A stretch of DNA of 64,000 nt, taken from assembly GCF_020595055.1 (NCBI RefSeq), contig NZ_JAJDOO010000006.1, forward strand, positions 124,001 through 188,000, written 5' to 3'. Numbering within the stretch: position 1 is the stretch's first letter; each line of letters opens with the position of its first letter. Below are positions 56,846 to 64,000 of the stretch, piece after piece. Position numbers and translations under genes: made by a program. The notes under the pieces are model-generated. The model searched no databases and had not been told where the DNA came from. It saw nothing but the letters and a program-made list of their open reading frames with translations. Source of the DNA: Desulfosporosinus shakirovi. Lineage in GTDB: Bacteria > Bacillota > Desulfitobacteriia > Desulfitobacteriales > Desulfitobacteriaceae.

Positions 56846-58741
56846 CTAAGGAGTAACCACAAAGGCTGTGGGAACATAGCGTTCTCCAAAAACGTTCGGA
56901 AGCTTATTTAGGACTTTGCCTTGATAGACCATTTCCGAGGAAGAACCACCATCCAGATTGACTGCGTTCACTGCCTCATAATCTTCGAAAACCTGCCTAA
57001 GGTCACTTAAAGTCGCCCCGATACTCCAAGTAGGTTGGCGTCCGTCAATAACAACGAAAATTACAGTACCATCCGCCCTCTGACCGATACCAGTCCGAGG
57101 GGCAATTCCCCAGCCACCATCCCCTGTAATTACGGATTTGCCTTCTACAATAAGATTAGGCGCAAACGTAACCGCTTCACGAATCTGTCGCGCTTCCAAT
57201 TGATTGGCCGTCATCTTGCCAAGGACCAGTTTTCCCAAGTTATCAAATCCAACAATATTGACTTCTTTTTCTTCCATATTATTGTGGACCAGGTTCCCAT
57301 CCTGCATCGTTAATCCGTCTGGGAAAGCTCCGTTTCCTATTCCATTCGGGTCATAAAAACCTCCGGCATTAATTCCGGCAAGGCCTCCCCTATCTTTGAC
57401 GAGCTCGCTTACCCGCTCTCCCATAACTCCCATATCTTTAGTAACGGCTAATTTTACTCGGGTTGGGTCCTTGATCAACATCACTTTGCCCTTGAAATTT
57501 GGTCCTGCAATATCCTCGACCGTGATTCCCGCGCTGGTATCGACAATCCCCTCGGGGAGTCCAATTGCTTGTTCTCCACTTACCCCTTGAGATAGATTAG
57601 CGGTTTTACCTTCTCTTAAGGTGGGGCTGGCATCCGTTTGAGGGCTGGTGAAAGCCGCAAAGGCTATTAGCCCTATGGCTACAACTCCCAGCAACGACCA
57701 TTTAGCCGAAGATAGCTTATCCTCTCTGCTTTTAATCATGATTAGTCTCTTCTTGATTTGTGAATTTGAGCCGCACAAACTTGCCAGGCTCGCCATTTGG
57801 GGAGCTTGAGAGTAGGTCTCTGCCAGCATGACAAGTGTATAAGCATAGTTGTTGCGTTGCTCAGTATCAATTCGCGCTGTCACTAAAGCGTCACACGATA
57901 TCTCCTGGTCTTCCCTCATTCGATAAAAGGCGTACCAAATTAGTGGATTAAACCAGTGTCCGATCATCAATACCTGGCATAACCAATTTATCCAGATGTC
58001 CTTACGTTTAAAGTGCATCAACTCATGTAAATATATATGGTTTACCTGTTCCAAGCTAAATGTTTGCTCAATCCCCATCGGTAATAGTAATCTGGGGTGG
58101 ATCAAGCCTAATAATGATGGGCTGTTTACGTGCCTCGACTTAAACAGAGGAATCTCCGTATTTATCTTTAATTCTGCTTTAAGTTTATTGAACACAGCAA
58201 GTAATCCTTGGTCAGTTACCAAAGCATGTCCAATGTTTTTAGAAAACCGTTTGTTAACCTGGACTGTGAGAATCGTCAGGGTCAGAACCCCTAATAACCA
58301 TATGTAAGACATTAGTCGATAAACAAACGGGGAAGCGCTCCACGTATTTGAATTTCCCTCACTTGGGCCCAGGGTTTCTGAGCTTACAACAGCTATCTGA
58401 GAATAACTATCCGTGACAGCTGTTGGGTCCCAAGCAGGTTGTAGATTTGCAACGTTGGCTGAGGATGATGGTGTGGTTTGGTCAATGATCGAGGTTATCA
58501 TCTGCTGTAGGTGGGAAGAGTCGAGGTAATTATAAACACTTATCGGACTGTTTGGAGTCCACGGCAACACCAAACCAATGATTAAAACAGACCATAGCAG
58601 ATACTGAAAACCTGCCCCGATTTTATGTCTAAGTACAGCTTTCACTCCGAGGAGAAAAACGATGAAAATGCTTGCCTTGGCAGATGTAAGCAAAACCCAG
58701 TTAAATAAACTAAGATAATTTTCCTGTAATAGAGTTAGCAT
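56846..58741 (-). CDS. BlaR1-type M56 metalloprotease receptor fused to a phosphodiester glycosidase
   Basis: 631 residues. Membrane helices at about 15-38, 45-62 and 140-160; M56 protease with HELMH (239-243) and EISCDA (E280, D284); QIKKRLIMIKS; a fourth helix at about 348-365; then a full NAGPA domain, residues 400-631, with GINAGGFYDPNG (456-467), APRTGIGQ (547-554) and NLDGGSSSEM (595-604). The penicillin-sensor of BlaR1 is thus replaced by a predicted enzyme. ATG 58741 follows the blaI stop by two bases. Expected role: external glycan-phosphodiester cleavage or binding controls the inner protease and through it the BlaI repressor (inference). Confidence 0.9.
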   Translation of the reverse strand: MLTLLQENYLSLFNWVLLTSAKASIFIVFLLGVKAVLRHKIGAGFQYLLWSVLIIGLVLPWTPNSPISVYNYLDSSHLQQMITSIIDQTTPSSSANVANLQPAWDPTAVTDSYSQIAVVSSETLGPSEGNSNTWSASPFVYRLMSYIWLLGVLTLTILTVQVNKRFSKNIGHALVTDQGLLAVFNKLKAELKINTEIPLFKSRHVNSPSLLGLIHPRLLLPMGIEQTFSLEQVNHIYLHELMHFKRKDIWINWLCQVLMIGHWFNPLIWYAFYRMREDQEISCDALVTARIDTEQRNNYAYTLVMLAETYSQAPQMASLASLCGSNSQIKKRLIMIKSREDKLSSAKWSLLGVVAIGLIAFAAFTSPQTDASPTLREGKTANLSQGVSGEQAIGLPEGIVDTSAGITVEDIAGPNFKGKVMLIKDPTRVKLAVTKDMGVMGERVSELVKDRGGLAGINAGGFYDPNGIGNGAFPDGLTMQDGNLVHNNMEEKEVNIVGFDNLGKLVLGKMTANQLEARQIREAVTFAPNLIVEGKSVITGDGGWGIAPRTGIGQRADGTVIFVVIDGRQPTWSIGATLSDLRQVFEDYEAVNAVNLDGGSSSEMVYQGKVLNKLPNVFGERYVPTAFVVTP

Positions 58742-58743
58742 CT

Positions 58744-59121
58744 TTACGCCTTCCTTTCTTCAAGGAGCTGCTTTAATTCTTCAATGTCCTCCTGAGAGAG
58801 TTTTTCTTCTTGAAGAAAGGTAACAAGCATGGGCTTTAGCGCTCCTCCAAAAACTCGAGTAAGAAAGGATTTACTCTCTGCTTGGATACAATCTTGCTCT
58901 GTCACTAATTGATTGTACATATAAACCCGGCCCTCTTCTTTAAAACCGAGTGCCCCCTTTTTCACAAGTCTCCCAATTAAAGTCTTAATCGTGTTTGGTT
59001 TCCAATCCGTCGATTGTTCTAAAGCCTTAACGATTTCATTTGCGGTACATGGCGCCGACTTCAACCAGCAGATCTTCATAACTTCCCATTCTGCAGCGGA
59101 TATGTTGGGTGTATTTTTCAA
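58744..59121 (-). CDS. BlaI/MecI-family repressor
   Basis: 125 residues from TTG 59121 with GAGAGGA nine bases upstream. KNTPNISAAEWEVMKICWLK, TANEIVKALE, WKPNTIKTLIGRLVKKGALGF form the winged helix; the end LSQEDIEELKQLLEERKA is the dimer helix. It controls the M56-glycosidase operon. The fragment at 23476-23604 is its nearest relative in the window. Confidence 0.92.
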   Translation of the reverse strand: MKNTPNISAAEWEVMKICWLKSAPCTANEIVKALEQSTDWKPNTIKTLIGRLVKKGALGFKEEGRVYMYNQLVTEQDCIQAESKSFLTRVFGGALKPMLVTFLQEEKLSQEDIEELKQLLEERKA

Positions 59122-59148
59122 AATTATAGTCCTCTCTCGCCTTATGTT

Positions 59149-59181
59149 TACACGCGTAATTAATAGTATACTACAACTGTA
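59149..59181 (-). promoter_or_regulatory. Paired BlaI operators
   Basis: TACACGCGTA (59149-59158) and TACAACTGTA (59172-59181) are two dyads 23 bp apart in the leader of the BlaI at 58744-59121. Same type as at 13908-13948. Confidence 0.65.
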
Positions 59182-59214
59182 AACTATTACTGTCAAGGCA
59201 AATATTTAATTAAT

Positions 59215-60142
59215 TTACAATATTCCCCTTAGCAATTTCTTTAAAGTTCGAGGTACGAGGCATAGTTCTACGTTAAGTGATATTATTTCACTACTTTCAG
59301 ATACATGGTTAATGATCCCATTCAGGTTCTTACTGTTCTTCTGGGATATAACTGTCAACTCGGTCCCGTTAACAAAGGCATCTTTTACTCCCGATAGTTT
59401 CTTAATATTGTCAACTACGGTATAGTTCGCAGTAGAAAGCTCTACGACTACCCTTTTATCACTTGTCATCAAGGCCTTAAGTTCTTCTTTTGTCCCCTTG
59501 GCGATAACCCTTCCCTGGTCCATGATGAGGATTCTGGTACAGATCTCTTCAATTTCCTCCATATAATGTGAAATATAAATGATGGTGGAACCCATTTTGG
59601 TAAGTTTCTTGATTGATTGGATGATGTGGTTTCTGGACTGCGGATCGATACCTACTGTCGGTTCATCCATGATAATCAGCTTCGGATGATGGACTAGGGC
59701 GGGCGCAAGCTATGTTCAGCCTTCTTTTCATTCCATTGGAAAACTTTTTAGGGTACTGCTTCTGCTTATCAAGCAGACCCGTAAACTCCAGGGCTTCTTC
59801 CACTCGTTCCTTCAGCAGTGCACCTTTTAAGCCGTAGAGCTTTCCGAAATACGACAGGTTTTCATAGGCCGTGAGATCTTCAAAGATTGCGATATCCTGA
59901 GGGACAACACCCAAATCCCGCTTGATCTCTAACTCGTGCTCCTTGAAGTTCTTACTGAAGATTAGGATTTCACCGCTATCCGGCCTTGTCAGCCCGATCA
60001 TGGCGTTGATGGTCGTGGTTTTGCCTGCCCCGTTTGGACCCAGCAGTCCAAGAATCTCACCTTCTTCGATGGACAGACTGACGTTGTCTACAGCAAGGAC
60101 ATCTTTGTAGCGTTTTACCAGATTTTTTACTTCAACTAACAT
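59215..60142 (-). pseudogene. Second lnrL copy, broken by a 4-base tandem duplication
   Basis: Near identical to 41345-42274, but GGGC is duplicated (59697-59704, GGGCGGGC) right before Walker B, shifting the frame. The last residues (LCLVPRTLKKLLRGIL) are unrelated to lnrL, so the 3' end is also cut. No permease genes follow; a blaI leader does. Confidence 0.9.
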
Positions 60143-60240
60143 TTACTAACCTCCCGTCTTCTAAGCAGAGTTCATATGCGCTTATGGTTATAGGTTAATA
60201 CAAAACTCAAAAAGACGGTAGTGAGTAGAAGCATACGTAC

Positions 60241-60258
60241 ATATGACAAATGTCATAT
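60241..60258. promoter_or_regulatory. Copy of the lnr operator
   Basis: The ATATGACA-AA-TGTCATAT dyad at 42373-42390 is repeated here with the same flank (GACGGTAGTGAGTAGAAGCATA). A still functional site could titrate the regulator. 60259-60466 has no supported gene. Confidence 0.6.
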
Positions 60259-60466
60259 TGAGAAACAAGACATCACAGCGAATTCCATCCAAAATGAGGA
60301 TACCAGACTTGTAATCAATACCAGTTTCAACTCAGTTTCTCGATCCTTGATAGTATCTATCCACCTTGTAGTCCAGACCAGGAAAAAAGATGCGGACTGT
60401 GTTCCTTCTCTGACCGGCTGGTCTGTTCTGCAGATCGCGCCCCATATTTTTCCACCTGAATGCTTT

Positions 60467-60655
60467 TTATATTAATAAAATGATAAAAGGACGTAGGTAT
60501 CGGCACAATTCATGAAGACCGATATTATATACCTCATCCAGCTGATGTAAGGCAACATACCTGTCCCCATTTAAAGAACGAGCCTGTTTAAGCATCAAAT
60601 TCTTTATAATCCATTGATTGTAAGGCCTTCTATTCTTAAAAAGGTAAAAACACTC
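60467..60655 (-). pseudogene. Unrecognised gene tail
   Basis: An open frame without start, FYLFKNRRPYNQWIIKNLML, KQARSLNGDRYVALHQLDEV, ends TAA at 60467. Family not recognised. Confidence 0.35.
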
Positions 60656-60696
60656 TCCTTGAATTTTTTCTTCAAAAGAGTGTAAGTGAGAAATAT

Positions 60697-60969
60697 CTAC
60701 TTTTTATTAACTTGTAATGAAAAAGTTACTGCTACTTTCGCACCACTGTCTTTTGTGTTTGCCAAAGAAATGCTTCCACCATGCTTTTGACAGAGAATTT
60801 TACAGATATTCAGTCCCAACCCATAATGATCGCTATCCAGCAGGTTTGTCTTTATAAAAGGGTTCCGTGCCTGCCTTTTCGGTGAGTGTCTGCCCCAGCT
60901 CTCGCTGGCTCATGTTTTCCACATCATCGTCCGCTATAAATTGACCCCGGTCCTTTAGCGGAATTCCAA
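60697..60969 (-). pseudogene. Histidine kinase C-terminal fragment, frameshifted
   Basis: GIPLKDRGQFIADDDVENMS... in one frame, then DSDHYGLGLNICKILCQKHG, GSISLANTKDSGAKVAVTF in the next: the G2 box and last strands of an HATPase domain. The shift is near 60855. No H-box or membrane part. Confidence 0.7.
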
Positions 60970-60994
60970 GGAGAATGAGCCCTTGGGTCTAGTT

Positions 60995-61062
60995 CAAATG
61001 GTGCACCGGTGCACCATTTGGGGGCTCTCCCGTCGGGGGAGGAGAGTATAGCCATACTCCCG
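60995..61062. repeat. Three consecutive palindromes, one 26-bp perfect
   Basis: 60995-61020 is a perfect 26-bp palindrome (CAAATGGTGCACC and its complement). 61023-61045 (CTCTCC/GGAGAG-type) and 61046-61062 (GAGTAT/ATACTC) are smaller stems. They lie directly after the giant M56 gene on the minus strand and may end its transcript, although T-runs are absent. Confidence 0.6.
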
Positions 61063-61086
61063 GAAGGTTTTCATCAATTCTTAGGG

Positions 61087-63720
61087 TCAAAACCATTGTA
61101 TACTTGTTATAAGATCGCCACTTAAGGTGTCGACAATTTCAGCTCCGGCAGAATTTTGGGAGTTTGTATCTTCCGATGCCTTTATATCAAACAACCTGTA
61201 TATCCTATCACCGCGTACATAGGTAAATGTGCCCAGCGTCCAGTCGGAAGTATGGAGATAGCCATATTCACTCGTGCCCAATTTGACAGCCTTATAACTG
61301 TAAAGCCCAAGTTGTTGTGAATCAACCACATCTTCAATCGGAATAAAATTGCTGCCAAATCGATCACTCATGCGTTCATAGGGCATTTCTTGCAGGGTAT
61401 TGTCTGAAACGGTATAGACGTACATATTATTACTGCTCATGCGATGGAGTTGCACAGTGTTCCCATCTGTGCTAACCGTAACATCGCAATAATCGTCGCC
61501 CTGTATCGCGGTACATTTAAGCGGTTTTAAATCCAGGCTTCGCATGATCTTAAGCGAATTGAGGTCATATATAAATAGCCCGAAATAGCCGTGGAAAATC
61601 ACCATGTCCTCCGAAGCATAATCCAATTCTGCCATCCCAACAGCATCAATACTCTGTCCGGGTGACCATTTGACGGCCAGCGGTTCCAGTGAAGTCTGCT
61701 GAGGGGCATAAGGTGCGAGGCCCCGTCCGCCGCCGCCCGTACCGGTACTTATAATTTCAAACTTATTTCCCTCGATATTCCTGACTCGGATCTCCAGAGA
61801 ATTGTCGGGCCAGGTTCCCTTGCCTTTGGCACCGCGTGAGGGATTTACATAGCTCTCGTTATCGGTGGTAAAATTATAATTCAGAGCAACGCAGAACTCA
61901 TTGATATTGCCGGCCACAACAAAGATGTCGTTCAGCTGATAAGCTGCGATCCGATCGCTGACCGGCAGGTTGTCCCTCGTTAAGGTTGCCATATGGGCAT
62001 CAAAGGCGATTGTTCCGAGCCTGTTGAGGTCTGTTTCCGTGCTGATGAAGGTAAGACCGGACTGAGTTCCATTGACCCGGCCGGAAAGGATCGCCGTGAT
62101 GGCCTGCATCGTTGCCGAGTTGATTTTATTAATACGGCTGTAGGGCTTCTCAATATAGCTCTTCTCACCTTGGCTGTAAACATAGTACGTTATGGTCTGA
62201 CTATCTTCAAAGTACTTAAAATCGATGCGCATATAGTCAGAGACGGGAGGTATATCCTCTACAGTCACAGATGGTTTTTCCTGATCACCGTTCAGAACCA
62301 GAACCGACATACGCTTAATAGCCTCCAGATCCGTGACGGTAACAGAGGCGGCAGCTTTTCTATTCTGATAGTCGGTCAGTACAATGTTCTGAACATGCCT
62401 ACTTCCCAATAAGGTTACTTCTTCCATCCCCTTGTAATCCTCTTCTGGAATATTGTAATACCGTTTCTCATCGCCATACATCACAAGGGCAAGGGAAGGA
62501 TCGGAAGCAAAAAAGCAAATACTATGATCAATGGCATCTGGAATAAACACTTCAATCGTGGTTTCCGGTTCTTCGGGCGGGGGTATGAGCTTTTTGCTCC
62601 AGTCGTTTTCAGCATTGTCCAGCCATTTAGCCAGTTCGGAGCCCGATACATAGGTTGCGCCATATTCAGCTGAAGTGACTTTGATTTGCTTAATCTCGGA
62701 AATAAGAGCAATGAGATTAGCGGGGTTCAAAAATGACAAATCCGGCTCATCGTCAACAGGGTTCACCAGCAGGCCAATTCCAAGGACGATTACGGCGATG
62801 ACCGCCACAGCCATCATCCAAAACCTGGGTTTTCGATAATTAAGCACATTTTTGATTCTGCCCTTCACGTTGCCCTCACCGAAGGCAAGCGGGCTGCCAT
62901 TCAGGATGCGCTTTCCGATTGCCAGGGATAAAAGCGAAGCGGCATAAGGCTTTTTGATCTCGCCGCCCATTTCCTTGATCACTTTCTCATCACAGGAAAG
63001 TTCCATATCTGCACCCATCTGTACAAAGGCAATCCACACCAGAGGATTGAACCAATGAATGCTCAGAACCATAAAGGCAAAAGGCTTTATAATATGGTCG
63101 AGCCTGCGGATATGGGTCTGCTCATGGCGGACGATATAGCTTTTTTCCTCTCTCGTCAGTCCGGTGGGAATGAAAATTCTCGGTTTGAAAACGCCAAGCA
63201 TAAAGGGTGTTTTTAGGTTATCAGCCTCATAAATGTTCTGCTCAACATTCTGTGCGCTTTTCAGGCGGTTTTTCAAAATCAGTACCGAAGCGATACTGTA
63301 AATCAGCATCGCCGCGATGCCGAAAAGCCACAGGAACGTAGCCATCGCCATGGTTGCTTCCAGCGGATCGGCAACTGTCTGTTCACCACCCTGGGGCAGG
63401 GTTTCCTTGATGACTTGGCTGATACCTGGAAGCGGCAAATCCACCTGTGGGTTTGCCGTGTGAACGATATCGGTGGGGATATAGGTGATGCTGCCGTTGG
63501 TTACGGCTGGAGAATGAAAGATGCCCAAGAGCGAAAAGTCCGTGGAAAACGATATGGGACAGAGAAGCCGAAATAATACGACTGCCCACAGCGCATAGGA
63601 AAATACTCTCGGCGCTTTTTTCAGCGGCAGACGGGCAAGCAGCACCAGAACGATAACAATCCCCGCAGTAAGACTCATATTCAGAATTATAGGAAACAGC
63701 GTATAGCACCACATAAGCAT
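61087..63720 (-). CDS. Giant BlaR1-type M56 receptor with DUF5301-like and propeller-like external parts
   Basis: 877 residues. Membrane helices at about 12-30, 40-55 and 128-148; M56 protease with HEQTH (199-203) and ELSCDE (E240, D244); a helix at about 300-318 (WMMAVAVIAVIVLGIGLLVN); then roughly 550 external residues: a DUF5301-like part (IKVTSAEYGATYVSGSELAKW) and a second half rich in beta motifs (VIFHGYFGLFIYDLNSLKIM). Ordinary BlaR1 is about 585-600 residues. GC is higher than the other M56 genes. It overlaps its blaI by one base. Confidence 0.9.
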   Translation of the reverse strand: MLMWCYTLFPIILNMSLTAGIVIVLVLLARLPLKKAPRVFSYALWAVVLFRLLCPISFSTDFSLLGIFHSPAVTNGSITYIPTDIVHTANPQVDLPLPGISQVIKETLPQGGEQTVADPLEATMAMATFLWLFGIAAMLIYSIASVLILKNRLKSAQNVEQNIYEADNLKTPFMLGVFKPRIFIPTGLTREEKSYIVRHEQTHIRRLDHIIKPFAFMVLSIHWFNPLVWIAFVQMGADMELSCDEKVIKEMGGEIKKPYAASLLSLAIGKRILNGSPLAFGEGNVKGRIKNVLNYRKPRFWMMAVAVIAVIVLGIGLLVNPVDDEPDLSFLNPANLIALISEIKQIKVTSAEYGATYVSGSELAKWLDNAENDWSKKLIPPPEEPETTIEVFIPDAIDHSICFFASDPSLALVMYGDEKRYYNIPEEDYKGMEEVTLLGSRHVQNIVLTDYQNRKAAASVTVTDLEAIKRMSVLVLNGDQEKPSVTVEDIPPVSDYMRIDFKYFEDSQTITYYVYSQGEKSYIEKPYSRINKINSATMQAITAILSGRVNGTQSGLTFISTETDLNRLGTIAFDAHMATLTRDNLPVSDRIAAYQLNDIFVVAGNINEFCVALNYNFTTDNESYVNPSRGAKGKGTWPDNSLEIRVRNIEGNKFEIISTGTGGGGRGLAPYAPQQTSLEPLAVKWSPGQSIDAVGMAELDYASEDMVIFHGYFGLFIYDLNSLKIMRSLDLKPLKCTAIQGDDYCDVTVSTDGNTVQLHRMSSNNMYVYTVSDNTLQEMPYERMSDRFGSNFIPIEDVVDSQQLGLYSYKAVKLGTSEYGYLHTSDWTLGTFTYVRGDRIYRLFDIKASEDTNSQNSAGAEIVDTLSGDLITSIQWF

Positions 63721-64000
63721 TAACCTCGGTTCTCGTCGATCAGCTTTTTCAGTTCTTCTGCCTGACGGTCGCTGAGCTTTTTGCCACCGATAAAAGCTGT
63801 CAGGAATTTGGGTAGTGAACCTCCAAAGGTATCCTCCACAAAACGCCTACTCTGCTTTGCGTAAAACTCATCCTTTTTTAATAATGATGTAACAACAGCA
63901 TTTTGATTTTGAAAAATACCCTTTTCACATAGATTCTTTAGAACTGTATAAGTCGTGGACTTTTTCCACTCCATTTCGTTTTCACATAACTTCACCAACT
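63720..64000 (-). CDS. BlaI/MecI/CopY-family repressor, cut by window edge
   Basis: The 92 visible residues contain WKKSTTYTVLKNLCEKGIFQ (recognition helix and wing) and the C-terminal dimer part QSRRFVEDTFGGSLPKFLTAF...LSDRQAEELKKLIDENRG. The start is outside the window. It precedes and overlaps the giant M56 gene, as in the other pairs. Confidence 0.9.
   Translation of the reverse strand, partial: LVKLCENEMEWKKSTTYTVLKNLCEKGIFQNQNAVVTSLLKKDEFYAKQSRRFVEDTFGGSLPKFLTAFIGGKKLSDRQAEELKKLIDENRG

Overview
The window looks like an accessory, strongly reworked stretch of a low-GC Firmicute chromosome, most like the Desulfosporosinus/Desulfitobacterium group. This rests on the gene families (EcsAB, YtrABC, Lnr-type ABC operon, BlaI/M56 modules, DUF4179 anti-sigma factors), strong AAGGAGG ribosome-binding sites, frequent TTG/GTG starts and a Bacillus-type SOS box. 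The genus is inference. I see no rRNA, tRNA, CRISPR array or replication origin.

Layout. 1-9.0 kb: a frameshifted YfiT/DinB gene, an orphan attenuator, an NAD-dependent epimerase divergent from a PadR-MFS efflux operon, two AraC regulators (one ended by a nonsense codon), a short-chain dehydrogenase, and an SOS-controlled DNA polymerase IV. 9.2-16.1 kb: a hemerythrin remnant, an OmpR-type two-component pair, a BlaI-M56 pair with an in-frame amber codon, and ecsAB. 16.1-26.4 kb: deletion scars, a DUF2442/DUF4160 pair, IS91 remnants, a PadR-SEDS operon, an ECF sigma/anti-sigma pair, and a YtrABC-type GntR-ABC operon. 26.4-36.3 kb: mostly wreckage, with fragments of M56 sensor proteins, lipoproteins, PadR and IS3, and one BlaI-M56 pair broken at an A7 run. 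36.3-42.4 kb: an intact LnrJK-LnrLMN-like two-component/ABC operon with an alpha/beta hydrolase. 42.6-51.1 kb: lipoproteins and more fragments. 51.2-54.4 kb: a second sigma/anti-sigma pair and a MerR regulator. 54.5-59.2 kb: an operon blaI, M56 fused to phosphodiester glycosidase, free-standing phosphodiester glycosidase, and a membrane-anchored propeller-like protein. 59.2-64 kb: a broken second copy of lnrL with its operator, a histidine kinase remnant, and a BlaI-M56 pair with a giant (877-residue) receptor that runs off the window.

How the genes fit together. Almost everything intact is an envelope-stress sensor or its output: BlaI repressors with M56 (BlaR1-type) membrane metalloprotease receptors, two ECF sigma/DUF4179 pairs, two two-component systems, GntR/PadR/MerR/AraC regulators, and three ABC export systems. 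The M56 receptors share a membrane/protease core but carry different extracellular C-termini (DUF4367, DUF5301-like, phosphodiester glycosidase and others). Around them lie at least five decayed relatives, so the region appears to be a place where BlaR1-type receptors duplicate, swap sensor domains and die. The most novel candidate is the BlaI / M56-glycosidase fusion operon at 54494-59121, where the receptor carries a predicted glycan-phosphodiester enzyme instead of a beta-lactam sensor. A second notable pattern is a duplicated gntR-ABC-ecsAB cluster in which each copy has lost the half that the other kept.
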